Origin: Larimichthys crocea
Taxonomy: Eukaryota > Chordata > Actinopteri > Sciaenidae
Assembly (NCBI RefSeq): GCF_000972845.2
Contig: NC_040017.1
Coordinates: forward strand, 28,365,733-28,429,732
Direction: 5' to 3'
DNA: 64,000 nucleotides
Positions 34,161 to 44,896 of the stretch are shown here, one piece after another. Position 1 is the stretch's first letter; each line of letters opens with the position of its first letter. The notes below the pieces were generated by a model, which was not told the origin of the DNA, made no database searches, and saw nothing but the letters and a program-made list of their open reading frames with translations. The position numbers and the translations under genes were made by a program.

Positions 34161-34591
34161 TCTTATTATAAAACTCCAATGTATGAACACACAGTTAAAT
34201 TAAATTAAAATCCAAGTTATTTGTCTCAGTTATCGACCTCCTATCTCCCAAACCTACAAGCAAATCAAACCCGGAGAGGTGCAGTGCAGATCTGCAGATC
34301 AGGTGACGCTCTTTGATTTGTTAATTATGTGCACAGTCATTTAGGTTTCATTCATACAGACAGAAAATCTCGTATCGTTGTAACTGTGTTCAGCTGTACT
34401 CGAGTATTTACTCTGATTACATTACTTCTGATCAAACAGCCAATCATCAACCAGGTCCCCAGCAGCAGCTGATATCACTGACTAGTCCCAGCAGAGAAAT
34501 GAATCATCTCATAACTCTGAAAATCTCCCAGTGATAGAAAGTGAAGAGAGACTTCAGTAACTGACCAGAAACAAACCATGACTCTTCTTAC

Positions 34592-35010
34592 CTCACGATC
34601 TGTGTCAGTCAGGAGGCTGGACCATCATCTCTGGCCGTGTGCAGGCGTCTGTCGTGGGGAGCTGGACACCTCCATGCAGCCACAGCCTCGGCTCCACCTG
34701 GCCGCTCCTTCGGTTCCTGCGTCTATTCATCCAAACGCACCAACCCGGCAGGCTGCAGACCGGGGGCTGTCCGCCCCTCCACGCTCCGTAAGGCCGCAGC
34801 TCTCTCGGTTAAGCCTCCACACCGCTGGTACATCCACCGGGTGGCTCCTCCATCCAACGGGGCCTAATCATCACCGACTCTCGGCCTCGGCCCGCGACGA
34901 CCGTCATCAGGAATGTTAAAATGCGGACCTTCATCTCCGGATCGGTCCCCGGTCTTGGCCGCGGGATGGGGTGTTTCTCTACACCTGGCTCTGCACGCCT
35001 CACCTGAGTC
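34592..35010 (-). promoter_or_regulatory. Candidate promoter and non-coding first exon on the minus strand
   Basis: A CpG-rich patch (34650-34970) contrasts with its surroundings. On the minus strand it ends in ACACAGATCGTGAG|GTAAGAAGAG, an almost perfect 5' splice donor with the last exon base at 34592. No long reading frame enters the donor, so a 5'UTR exon is the natural reading. The nearest downstream minus-strand acceptor I could identify is at 1090, opening the leader of the acidic-protein gene, which would imply a ~33.5-kb first intron. The 5' end of the exon is not defined. Linking the two exons is inference. Confidence 0.45.
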
Positions 35011-35095
35011 TCCACGCCTCACCTGGCTCTATACGCCTCACCTCAGTCTCCGCGCCTCACCTGGCTCTGCACGCCTCACCTGGCTCTGCACGGTG
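34980..35095 (+). repeat. Degenerate ~19-bp tandem repeat, about six units
   Basis: Units of the type CACCTGGCTCTGCACGCCT with variants (TGAGTCTCC, CAGTCTCCG). Each keeps a CACCT(G/C) core, so E-box-like sites are arrayed beside the candidate promoter. Confidence 0.85.
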
Positions 35096-35119
35096 CTGTT
35101 TCTAATGTTCATGGTTTGA

Positions 35120-36202
35120 TGGCATCCATGTGACATTTCGGGGTCACACTCACCGTCTCTGCGCTGTTTGCAGCCTCATGGACAATCAACCTGCCAGCTC
35201 ATCAGCTGGGGTCAGCATCAGCATCCTACACCTGCTCACGTGACTGACCCCGATGAACCAGGTACACTCTCTATGACTAGCCCCCCCTGCAGGGAGCCTC
35301 AGTACACTGACACACATTTGATTAAGTTATTGCACATAACTTGGGAACCATACATGTAGTCAGGAAAGACATATCAGTGGCTTAGAGGTGAAAGCAAACC
35401 CGTCTCTGGTTTCTGGTCTGAGGTTGGACAGGTCGTCCCACATCTGTATCTGTACTGTAACATGACCGTAAATCCAGACTTCACTCAAGACTTGACCTTA
35501 TTATTCATACTAGTTTTTATTGTTTGCACATCAAAACAGACTTAGTCGTGATGCAGCTGTCATCCATCCGTCATACCTGCTGGCAGACGTCACCTGCTGC
35601 ATTTATGAATGTTCTGAAGCTTTCTTCTTAACGTCTAACAGACTGTTGAAAAGGTTAGATAGTCAGAAATGGCAGGAAGTCGTGCAAAGGAAGTTTGACA
35701 ATAGAGGGGCCCCCAAACAGAAACGGCCCTGCCTTTGAGACTTCCACAGAGCTTCACCTCAGCTGAGCTTCCATGCTGGAAACGAGGTCCAGATGGATGA
35801 TCTGGTCCAGAGTTCTTGTCTCCAGCTGTCCAAAACTCTGCTGGCAGTTGATGTCAAAGACCTTCAGTGTCCCTTTAAGGCTGTCGCTGACAGGTCTGGA
35901 TGCAGACGGGGGTCAGACTCCTGCAAAGTGACCAATCAGCTGCCTCTCCTGACGGCGTTCAGACCGAGAACACAGACTCATTTTACAGAGTCCAGCTCGT
36001 ACTGAGATCTGTCCCAGAGAGACGAGCTGCTGCTGAGCTGCAGGACACACTTTCATCTCCAAGTGTCTTAACGAGTTTAACTTCTGAGGCTGACAGCTCC
36101 AAGTGTGTTACACACCAGCCTGTGTTCACACGTCCTGCATGGACACTGCAGTGTCTTTGTGCTGCTGTGAGGACATTTTTACTTTAGTCAGATTAACTGA
36201 GC
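35120..36202. other. No gene seen
   Basis: Non-coding. Short frames show no protein character. Confidence 0.5.
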
Positions 36203-36272
36203 AGACTGTCTAAAACCTGGACGTAGTCTCCGTGACGTCCCCACAGACTGTCTAAAACCTGGACGTAGTCTG
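36203..36272 (-). repeat. 42-bp minisatellite, about 1.6 units, reversed
   Basis: Two partial copies of GCAGACTGTCTAAAACCTGG-type sequence, ending at a GTAGTCTGATTCC junction. Confidence 0.9.
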
Positions 36273-36393
36273 ATTCCAGAGACATGATAGAAACATCATC
36301 ACTTTAATTTCAGATGCAGCAGCTCAACATTTCATAACATCAAACAGCTGATTCATAAACTGTTTCCAGCCTTCAGTCCAGCTCAGTCTCTGG

Positions 36394-36395
<2 letters not shown>

Positions 36396-36464
<69 letters not shown>
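36396..36464. repeat. (GT)n microsatellite
   Basis: About 34 uninterrupted GT units, the longest in the window. Confidence 0.97.
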
Positions 36465-36465
<1 letters not shown>

Positions 36466-36599
36466 CTCCACTGCTCAATACACAGCATAATGCTGTCAGT
36501 TTACCCATAATGCCCCAGGGGACCAGCGGTCGAGTGAGCTCATTGCGGTTTGGCTGGTGAGTGGACGCTCGGGACGAGAGAGACAAGAAGACTTTAATA

Positions 36600-37685
36600 T
36601 TTAAACTTCATAAACACACGGCTGATAATATATTCAATAAACAACATATTAAAAAATTCATTTGTTACAGCGGCTCATAGAAAATCAGAAAAATACTCTA
36701 CACTATACTATAACATAAAATAACAAGAAGATTTACTGGAAATAACAAAATAAAAATATATACCAAAGGAAATATTACCATGAAAAGAATACAGCATTAC
36801 ACTGAAAGCATTGATCTCAACCTTTCATATCTTTCTCATTTTGGCAAAGCTGGTTACATTTGGAAGAAATCTGTGGTTTAGTGAGGCGGGCTGATCATAA
36901 TTCAGAGCAATTATGGTGAAATTAGAACAATCAGGACGTTTTATAGTCTCGTTAATGTGACACGAGCAGCAATGAGACTTTAGACTTTAAACTTTTGTAT
37001 TGACGCAGAATCTTTAACGTCCACATCGCGATCAGGGACAAAGACAGACGCGTCCGTTCATCAGATTTATGAATCTCAAACTGGACACACTTGACGAGCT
37101 TCATTCAGTTCGTTCTGATCCGCCGCTCGTTAGATTATGTCACATCAGCGAGGTTCTCCAGCAGAACCAGAACAGCTGTGGATCCATCAATCATAATCAT
37201 CAAGTCACCGTCAACAGATCAGGAACGTTGAAATGAAACGTTGTTTGAAACATCGGGAAGATTCAGACGGTCAGATGAAGAGAAGCTTGTTAGAAGTTGA
37301 AGCCTGCTGAGGTGGACCGGCCTCAGTCCACTGATCCGTCTGCTCTCGTCTCCACAGGGAGGTCGGCTGAGCTCGGATACTCCGGCACAGATTGAAGACT
37401 TCCTTCAGACTGAGTGATCGGACCCGAGGGAGCCGTGAACCGGGTCAGTCGTAATCCACTGAGGCTCTAAAGCAGGTCTGACCTTTGACCCCAGAGAGCC
37501 CAGTGAAGACGTTTCCTGTCTTTTCCTGCTGACGACCTCCACCCAGCTCCACCTCGTCACTGTCAGTCACACCACTCTTTAGTTGTTGCTTGATGTATCT
37601 GACCACATGGGTTTCCTCTCAGAGAAGGATTGGGGAGATCAACGAAAGCGCTCAGAACCTGAATTATAGCTTCAGACGAGGATTT
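36600..37685. other. No gene seen
   Basis: AT-rich then mixed non-coding sequence. Confidence 0.5.
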
Positions 37686-37689
37686 TCAT

Positions 37690-38050
37690 CCCCTCGTCTT
37701 CTTCTCCGTCAACTCTGTTGGCGTCTTCGGACCAACTTTGTCAAATTATACGTCTTCTTCTTTGTCAGCCTCTTTGTCTTTTTCTTCATTTTTATCTTCT
37801 CCTTCATTTTATTCGCCATCTTCATCATCATCTGCTTTTTTGTCGTCTTCGTGCCATCTCTGTCAACTTCTTTGTCTTCATCTACTTCTTTGCCATCTTT
37901 ATCGTCTTTGTCTTCTTCATCTTCTCTGTCAACTCTGTTGGCGTCTTCTTGGCGTCTCCATCTTTGTCAAATTCTTCACCGTCTTCTTCTTCAACGTTGT
38001 TGTTGTCTCTGACATGTTTGCAGTCTTCGTCTTCTTCTTCTCCATGAGTT
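37690..38050. repeat. Pyrimidine-rich degenerate tandem repeat
   Basis: Irregular TCTTTGTC/TTCTTC/GCCATCTT motifs for 360 bp. CAACTCTGTTGGCGTCTTC occurs twice (37707 and 37927). The opposite strand reads Lys/Asp/Glu-rich. The long frames are composition artefacts. Confidence 0.75.
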
Positions 38051-38261
38051 TCGTCTGTTGTTGTCAGAGTAGGAAATCAAAGACGTGTTTTACTGAGAAT
38101 CCTGAAGAGAATTGATTTAAGCAGCAGATAGTTGAATCAGCTGCAGAGTCAGATGACTTTTCAAGTCCATGGCTTTGACTTTTTAATCAAACAACCGGTC
38201 ATCTTTTAGACACTGCATCACCTTGAACAGAGTTTTAAACTTCAGACTCTTAAATTCAGAC

Positions 38262-38872
38262 AGACGTAGTCTCCGTGACGTCCCCGCAGACTGTCTAAAA
38301 CCTGGACGTAGTCTCTGAGACGTCCCCGCAGACTGTCTAAAACCTGGACGTAGTCTCTGAGACGTCCGCAGACAGGACTGTCCTAAAACCTGGACGTAGT
38401 CTCTTGACGTCCCCACCAGACTGTCTAAAACTGGAAGTAGTCTCCGTGCGTCCCCACAGACTGTTAAAACCATGGACGTGTCTCCGTGACGTCACCGCAG
38501 GACTGTCTAAAACAGGACTGTAGTCTCTGTGACGTCCCCGCAGACTTCTACAAAACCTGGACGTAGTCTCTGTGACGTCCCCCGCAGACTGTCTAAACCT
38601 TGCGTAGTCTCTGTGACGTCCCGCAGACTGTCTAAAACCTGGACGTCAGTCTTCGTGACGTCCACGGCCGACTGTCTAAAACCTGGAACGTAGTCTCCGT
38701 GCCGTCCCCGCAGATGTCTAAAACCTGGACGTAGTCTCGTGACGGTCCCCGCCGACTGTCTAAAACCTGGACGTAGTCTCCGTGACGTCCCCGCAGACGT
38801 CTAAAACCCTGACGTCGTCTCTGTGACGTCCCCGCAGACTGTCTAAACCTGGAGTGTCTCTGTGGACGTCCC
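38262..38872 (-). repeat. 42-bp minisatellite array, reversed, about 14 units
   Basis: Same unit and orientation as 29013-29645, with many one-base indels. It runs directly into the composite repeat on its right. Confidence 0.93.
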
Positions 38873-38889
38873 TCCCCACTGTTGTAACT

Positions 38890-39300
38890 TATGTTCGCTG
38901 TACTCGGTATTTGATTCTGATTACGTTCTTCAGCCAGTCGGCGTCTGTCTTTCAGCCTTTTATTTCACCAACTCTCACCCCAACCACTAAAAGAGTCCCA
39001 CATTTACTCTTGTCAGGCGGCTTCTTGTCGCTCACTCTCTCCTTTTCTCTTCTTTTGCTTCCTCGTCAGCTTCCTCTTCACTCTCTTCTCCTCTGCCATC
39101 ATGTCCTAGAAGCTGCTGAGGCCTGGTTTACCTCCTCTCTTCTTCCTGGTCGTCCATCACGCCTGTGTACAACACTCAGTTCGTCAGTGGCGGTGAGCCC
39201 GCGCGACGGGTAACCCGTCGCTCTGAGCTCACCGCCAAGCTGACGAACTGAGCTAACAGCAGCTACAGCTGTCAGCAGTTTACTTCACTGTCCATCATAA
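38890..39300 (-). repeat. Composite repeat: 5.3-kb-type module joined to 47-bp-repeat flank
   Basis: 38935-38998 is the reverse of the 5.3-kb repeat (GGCTTTCAG-type end, TTTCACCAACTCTCACCCCA). 39085-39115 and 39253-39300 are the flank of the 47-bp-VNTR repeat (TCTCCTCTGCCATCATGTCC, CTAACAGCAGCTACAGCTGT). Next to the 42-bp array it shows that these modules travel together. Confidence 0.75.
39175..39252. repeat. Nested inverted repeat (cruciform-prone)
   Basis: The outer arms CTCAGTTCGTCAGTGGCGGT and GCTCACCGCCAAGCTGACGA (plus ACTGAG) pair over about 24 bp with a two-base bulge. The loop contains GCGACGGGTAACCCGTCGC (39203-39221), a perfect 9-bp inverted repeat around one base. Confidence 0.9.
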
Positions 39301-39860
39301 ACTCTGTAAATCACAGAGAGTTGAGGCGGAGCAGCCGGAGGACATCAGAGGGAAAACCAGAAAACATTTCCTCCATAAAATATGATCCAGTTTCACCAGA
39401 ATCAGGGAAACAGTTGGTGGTTTAACGAGGTTTACACGGAGGTCTTTAACTTCCTGCGTCAGCTTCTTAAATATTCCAGTCAGTCCGTTCTTGTATCGAT
39501 CGCCTCAGATCATCATTTTAAATAATTAACTAACAAAAACAACCCGACATCTTCCGTTTCTTTTTTCTTTTTTTGCTCCGGATGCAGGACGTCACTTTTT
39601 AATTTTCCAGAAAACACACTCGCCTCCCGCCCTCGGCTTGGCAGAGTACCAGAGTCCATCACACTCAGCCGGCTGGTCAGCCGGTCAGTCCTGTGTGCTG
39701 TGGGCTCCGATCCAAAGCCATCAGCCATGGGAACATCCCGAGCTCCAACACACACTCACACACCTGTGCCAGCGCACAGATGGGTGCAGGTGATGCCGTG
39801 TTAATTGGTGCGTTTATAGGCTGAGGACTACTACTAGATATCAGGGTGAGACAGGGGTCA
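39301..39860. other. No feature seen
   Basis: Non-coding sequence. Confidence 0.5.
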
Positions 39861-39861
39861 T

Positions 39862-39990
39862 GGCAGCGTGCGGTCACTTCATAGTAAGATCGTGGGTTTG
39901 AATCCCGGCAGGAGTTCACATGTTCTCTGTGTGTTTGTGTCTCTCTTTGTATGTTGTCAGTAGTTTCCAACATATTTTGAAGTTTGATGA
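39862..39990 (+). mobile_element. tRNA-derived SINE fragment
   Basis: GTGGGTTTGAATCCCGGCAG is a B-box-like T-arm followed by the fish-typical GAGTTCACATGTTCTCTGTG. The A-box side (GCAGCGTGCGGTCACTTCAT) is degenerate. Confidence 0.6.
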
Positions 39991-40084
39991 AAACCAACAA
40001 TATATTTTTTTAATTGATGAACATCCTTTTGCAGAATGAGATTTAACGTTCTGTTGACGTGTTTATTTCCCATTTTAATAAACT

Positions 40085-40590
40085 TTAAGAGCCGTCACGA
40101 CCTTGAGAAATCCATCCATGCCTTAAAAAGCTCAAGGTTAGACAATGCAATGCACTTCATGTCGGCGTCTCCCAGTCTTCCCTCAGTCGACTTCAACTTG
40201 TGCAAAACGCTGCTGCTCGTCTTTTAACCAACACCAGCAGACATGTGCACATCACTCCTGTTCTTAACTCCCTTCATTGGCTTCCTGTCCTTTATAGAAT
40301 TGATTTTAAACTTTTAACATTTGTTTTAAAGCTCTTAACGGCCTCGCCCCTTCATATTTATCCGAGCTTTTAACTGTCCGCAATCCTGGCAGAGCTCTGA
40401 GGTTTAAAGATCAACTTTTGCTGGAAGCGCCCAGGTCAAAATACAAACACTGGGGTGACCGAGTCTTTTTGTCACCGCCCCCAGGCTCTGGAATCAGCTC
40501 CCTGTCAAGATGCGTCTTGTTTCTGACCTGGGCCTTTTTAAATCCAGGCTAAAAACCCACAGATTCAGGATGGCTTTTAACACCCAGTAG
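40085..40590 (+). pseudogene. LINE (L2/CR1/Rex1-type) reverse-transcriptase C-terminal remnant
   Basis: Shifting between plus-strand frames gives phrases typical of the C-terminus of fish non-LTR retrotransposon ORF2: SSRLD, then HITPVLNSLHWLPVLYRIDF, then FVLKALNGLAPSYLSELL, then LRFKDQLLLEAPRSK. The frame is broken by several indels, so the copy is dead. It is cut at 40590 by an inserted element; its 3' tail resumes at 41407. Confidence 0.85.
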
Positions 40591-40604
40591 TAGAGTTGTC
40601 ACGA

Positions 40605-40614
40605 NNNNNNNNNN
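40605..40614. other. Assembly gap (10 N)
   Basis: Ten Ns, 14 bases inside the left end of the hAT-like element. Confidence 0.99.
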
Positions 40615-41117
40615 TGATTCCACTTTATCTTATCTTATTCGATTTGTTGTTTTATTATGTTTTTATTTTGTTTGTTTACTTATTCTTTTTATTTTTATTA
40701 CCTGCTGTAAGCACTGTGGTACACGAAAGGACTGTTGTAAAGGGCTGTTTAAATAAAAGTACATTTACTTTAATTTACAAAGTACATTTCAACAATTAAT
40801 CCATTACTCATTATTACTTTTTATTTTAGTCATTTTTTAAGAAAATATGTCCAAATTTCTGATTTCGCTTCTAAATCTCAATATTTCTGGTTTCTTTAGT
40901 AAACTGATATTTTCGGCTTGTTTGTGACATTTTTTAACCATTTTACAGGACCAACACGACTATCAGTAATTGAGACAACGGTTAATGGATATCATTGGGA
41001 CATATATGTAGTTTTGTTACGTACCAGACTTAACTAAGCAGGTTATGTAAATTTAATAAAGGGTCCGTGTTGACACAAACAGTTTTCCATGGTTAGATTC
41101 AGACTGTAGGTTTCAAA
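40615..41117 (+). repeat. Duplicate of 41407-41952 beside the gap
   Basis: From TTATCTTATC through CATTTCAACAATTAATCC to TTAGATTCAGACTGTAGGTT the two segments align throughout, with scattered indels. It starts at the gap edge, so it is probably a misassembled contig start or the empty-site haplotype. Confidence 0.85.
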
Positions 41118-41406
41118 ACAGCCTATCATATCCCTGGACGTCACCAGTAACAGGCAAACAGCCAATCATTCAGCAGCTGTGTAGTTCGGTTGCGGTTCCA
41201 TGTTGGTTTGTTTACAAAGGAGTAGCATGCAGTGAGAAGCCGGGAGGAGAGCAGAGGCGGCCGCTATGTAGCGGAGACTGGCACCGGTAGTATAGTAATC
41301 CACGGTAGTACAGTCGTGTAAAAGTTCTAGTATAGTAGCGACGGTTATGATTTGGCACCGCGGGGTACCGTGTATACCGTGGGTATCGTGCAACTCTACC
41401 CAGTAG

Positions 41407-41575
41407 TATGATGACACTTTTATCTTATCTTATTCGATTTTGTTGTATTTTATTGTTTTTATTGTTTTTATTTTGTTTGTTTTTACTTATTGTTCTTTTT
41501 AATTATTACCTGCTGTAAAGCACTGTGGCACACCGAAAGGACTGTTGTAAAGGGCTGTATAAATAAAGTACATTT
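41407..41575 (+). pseudogene. 3' end of the interrupted LINE
   Basis: It continues the LINE after the target duplication: GCTGTAAAGCACTGTGGCAC, then AAGGGCTGTATAAATAAAGT, the usual 3' tail of this LINE type. Confidence 0.75.
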
Positions 41576-41952
41576 ACATTTACAAAGTACATTTCAACAA
41601 TTAATCCATTACTCATTATTTACTATTTTTATTGTTTTAAGTCATTTTTAAAGAAAATATGTCAAAAATTTTTTATTTCAGCTTCTTAAATCTCAATATT
41701 TTCTGGTTTCTTTAGTAAACTGAATATATTCGGCTTGTTTGTGACATTTTTTAACCATTTTACGGACCAAACGACTAATCAGCTAATTGAGACAATGGTT
41801 AATGGACACTTTGATTGGCTTCAGGGACAGATTTATGTAGACGTTTCGTTACGTACCAGACATAACTTAAGCAGGTTATGTAAATTTAATAAAGAGGTCA
41901 GTGTTTGACACAAACAGTTTCCGTTGGTTAGATTCAGACTGTAGGTTTCATT

Positions 41953-43060
41953 ACGTACGCGACACAAACCGTGTCTCCTGGGTGAAAGTCTTTAAACTTC
42001 GTCACGTGACATTGACAGTGTCCAGATGAAGCTACAGTATCTGACTGTAACGGCTGTAAACACCTTCAGACACGATGATGAAGCTCTGATCTGACGCCTG
42101 TTCGAGGGTCAGTCGAGGTGGAACATGTCTGATAATATTTATATTTATATATATATTTCGCTGCATCGCTGCTCGCTTTCACTAAAGCTTTGTGTTTAAT
42201 GTTCTGTTGGGCTTCAGCTAATGAAGCCGGGCCTATAACATTTGGAGAGTCTTTTTATGTGACAGTAACAGACGCTGCCAGAAGGTTTAAAATCCATGAA
42301 GTGCTCCTTTAGCTCAGGTTCTGACCTGTGCAGATAAACTGTAACTGAGAGCCAGCGGCGTTTAAGAGCTACATGAAAATGGAAAGAAGATCAGACATTA
42401 CAGTTCCACGCTCAGTGAGACTTTTTATTACACACAAACAGTTATATTGCTTTTCCATAAGTTGATCCCTGGCTTAATGACACGAGACAGGATCTGTGAA
42501 TGGGTTTTATTTGTGGACGTGTTTGGGACGATAAAATGAAATGGAGGGTCTTCTAAGGACGCAGGAACCTGAGCGTGGACGTCCAGGAGCCTGGAGCATC
42601 GACGCACACCTCGGTTAATCCAGCACTGAGGACACGAGGCAGCTGTGTTTGTGTCTTACACAGACTAAACTCTGTTAAATCTTAATTAAATCAAAGCACG
42701 CCTCTTTAAATTCCTCTAAAACCTCTGTGTATGTTTTAAATCTGATTAAACAGCGGCCGTGTACGCTCGCTCTGCTGCTGCATTTAAATTAAATCAATGC
42801 AATAATTCAGTTTGGCCCATTTTCCTCTTTACATCTGTTTGGGGCAAAAGCTACGTAGCATAGCATCAGCCTGGGGTCTCTAATAAGCAGCAGACAGGAT
42901 GTCAGAGTTTGATGGGCTGAAGGACTGAAGGGAGGTTTTGTGTTGGATGGATGCAGCTGAAGGCTCCATTATACAACAACACAGTTCATAAATACATACT
43001 GAAAATATCTGACATTCCCCAACACAGCAGCTCCACAGCTGGAATGTGGCTGGAATCTGT
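41953..43060. other. No gene seen
   Basis: Mixed non-coding sequence with a small (TATAT)n at about 42140-42165. Confidence 0.5.
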
Positions 43061-43061
43061 C

Positions 43062-43265
43062 CTCCCTCCATAAGTCCCCACGGCCGACGGCAGAAATAAA
43101 CATGTTTACAGCCTGGGACAAAAAACTGTTTTGGTCTCTGTAGCTAATTTCCCCGTTCATGACAACTGTACTGAGGGTGAATTTATATACAACTCACCTG
43201 TTCACATTATATTAAGGCTTAAAGTTATGCAGGATTAAGAGCGGGGACGCTTTGACTGACAGGTG
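43062..43265 (+). mobile_element. Second copy of the element at 18971-19215
   Basis: Identical over long stretches (CTAATTTCCCCGTTCATGAC, CTGTACTGAGGGTGAATTTA). The left end is truncated relative to the 19-kb copy. Confidence 0.85.
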
Positions 43266-43280
43266 GGTGTGGTTACAAAG

Positions 43281-43332
43281 ACGTCCAGGTTTTAGACATG
43301 TCTGCGGGGACGTCACCGAGACTACGTCCAGT
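43281..43332 (+). repeat. One 42-bp minisatellite unit fused to the 47-bp array
   Basis: ACGTCCAGGTTTTAGACATG...GACGTCACCGAGACTACGTC, then a direct switch at TCCAG|TTGCTGTGTTCACTG into the 47-bp units. Confidence 0.9.
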
Positions 43333-43650
43333 TGCTGTGTTCACTGTTAGACTGGACGCTGCCGGTTCAGAGGTTCTGTCGCCGTGTTCACTGTTAGACT
43401 GGACACTGCCGGTTCAGAGGTTCTGTCGCTGTGTTCACTGTTAGACTGGACACTGCCGGTTCAGAGGTTCTGTCGCTGTGTTCACTGTTAGACTGGACAC
43501 TGCCGGTTCAGAGGTTCTGTCGCTGTGTTCGCTGTTAGACTGGACACTGCCGGTTCAGAGGTTCTGTCGCTGTGTTCACTGTTAGACTGGACACTGCTGG
43601 TTCAGAGGTTCTGTCGCTGTGTTCACTGTTAGACTGGACACTGCTGGTTT
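43333..43650 (+). repeat. 47-bp minisatellite, about seven units
   Basis: Very regular units. Variants are GACGCTGCC in the first and GTTCGCTGTT in the fifth. The last unit degrades into GGTTTGGAAGTTCTC. Confidence 0.95.
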
Positions 43651-44208
43651 GGAAGTTCTCCCTCTGGATCTACAGGCTCAGTTTCACGGGTCAGAGAGTC
43701 GAAGTGGATTCACAGCGAGCTGTTAGAGGAAGAGCTGCAGACGACACGTCATCAAGGTAAACAACTTTCTCTTCTGTTTCTGGGCCACATGAGATCCTAT
43801 CAGCTCTGCAGCTAATTAAAAAACTGTTTGTTGTTGTCTCTAATGAAACCGGATGATTCATCTCAGGAGGTCTGTCCTTAAATTTGCAGACAGATAATTA
43901 TTTTTAAATAATTCCTGGTTTCTCTCCATCGTTCGACTGTGGGGTTAAAAGTCCACTCAGATTCCTCCGCTAACGTGAAATGATTTGCCCCCTAACTGGA
44001 TTTAAAGCGTTTTCTCGGCTGTAGCAAACAATCACGTCGATTCATGTGTACACCGTCCTCCTGCCCCTCACTGAAGAACACGCCTTGTCCGTCCAAACAC
44101 ACGCTGTCTTTATGTGGACAAGATTTAAAACAGGAATCCAGCGAGTCGAGGCCGAACATGCAGCGAGACACTCGTAGAAAACATCTGTGTTTAACTGGAC
44201 TCGAACAT
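43651..44208. other. No gene seen; last sequence unique to the left contig
   Basis: Non-coding. The duplicated segment starts immediately after. Confidence 0.5.
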
Positions 44209-44860
44209 CCTGAAACTTGTTTCACTCAGTTAAAAACGCAAATTTAGAATCTAGAAATATTTTTTTTATAATTTATGACAAAGTTTCTTTTTTTGGGTTT
44301 ATTTTAATGAGCAGATATAATCGTCTTCATTCAGCTGCAGGCCTCCAAACAGATGGAGTGCTTTCATTAATAAATATATAGATAGATAGATATATAAGCA
44401 ATACAAAGACTGCTTGAAGAAAGAAAAGTCAGTCAGCTGTGCTCATAAATTGACAAACCCCTGGCAGAACAGATGTGTACCATTCTATACAGAAAACTAT
44501 TTTTAATCTTCCAGGTCCTTGTTGACTCCTCTCCAAACAACAAACAACTGTAATTCACCTTCTGGGGTTTTATTTCAAAAAGTTCTTGTACAGTTTATTT
44601 TGTGGATATTTAAACATTTTTTATTAAAGTAGGAACTGTCAGCGGCCGACTTGATGTCAAATACAGTGCTGAGGTTATTTACAGCGGAACGCAAACAGAG
44701 ATTTGTGAATGGAGTTTGGTGTGACGCTCTTTTCTGACAGACTCCATCCTCTGCTGATGACCTGACATGATCACAAACACATGTTAATGATGCACACCTG
44801 GATCTGTAGATCACACACTAAGATCTACACACCTCCTACTGACAGACAATGAGAAGGATG

Positions 44861-44861
<1 letters not shown>

Positions 44862-44894
<33 letters not shown>
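44862..44894. repeat. (CA)n microsatellite
   Basis: Much shorter at the equivalent site in copy 2 (54551-54567). Confidence 0.95.

Positions 44895-44896
<2 letters not shown>

Larger units (their letters stand above)
40591..41398. mobile_element. hAT-like element with 8-bp target duplication, damaged by an assembly gap
   Basis: The left end TAGAGTTGTCACGA (40591-40604) is the inverted counterpart of the right end TCGTGCAACTCTA (41386-41398). It is flanked by the perfect 8-bp duplication CCCAGTAG (40583-40590 and 41399-41406), the hallmark of hAT insertions. Between the ends sit a 10-N gap, a ~500-bp stretch duplicating the downstream LINE flank (40615-41117), and about 280 bp of genuine element. 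No transposase frame is visible. Confidence 0.8.

Noticed and set aside
34578..34919. 113-codon plus-strand frame in the CpG-rich patch
   Set aside because: No domain and no splice sites on that strand. The strong splice donor is on the opposite strand.
37590..38115. 140- and 125-codon Ser/Phe/Leu-rich frames
   Set aside because: Produced by the pyrimidine-rich degenerate repeat.
39862..39990. tRNA gene
   Set aside because: Only a B-box-like arm is present and no acceptor stem pairs. The downstream fish-typical sequence identifies a SINE fragment.
43572..43760. Frames reading MFTVRLDTAGSEV repeatedly (also 19881, 51075, 60391)
   Set aside because: They are translations of the 47-bp minisatellite. 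As 47 is not a multiple of three, the frame rotates and is not maintained.
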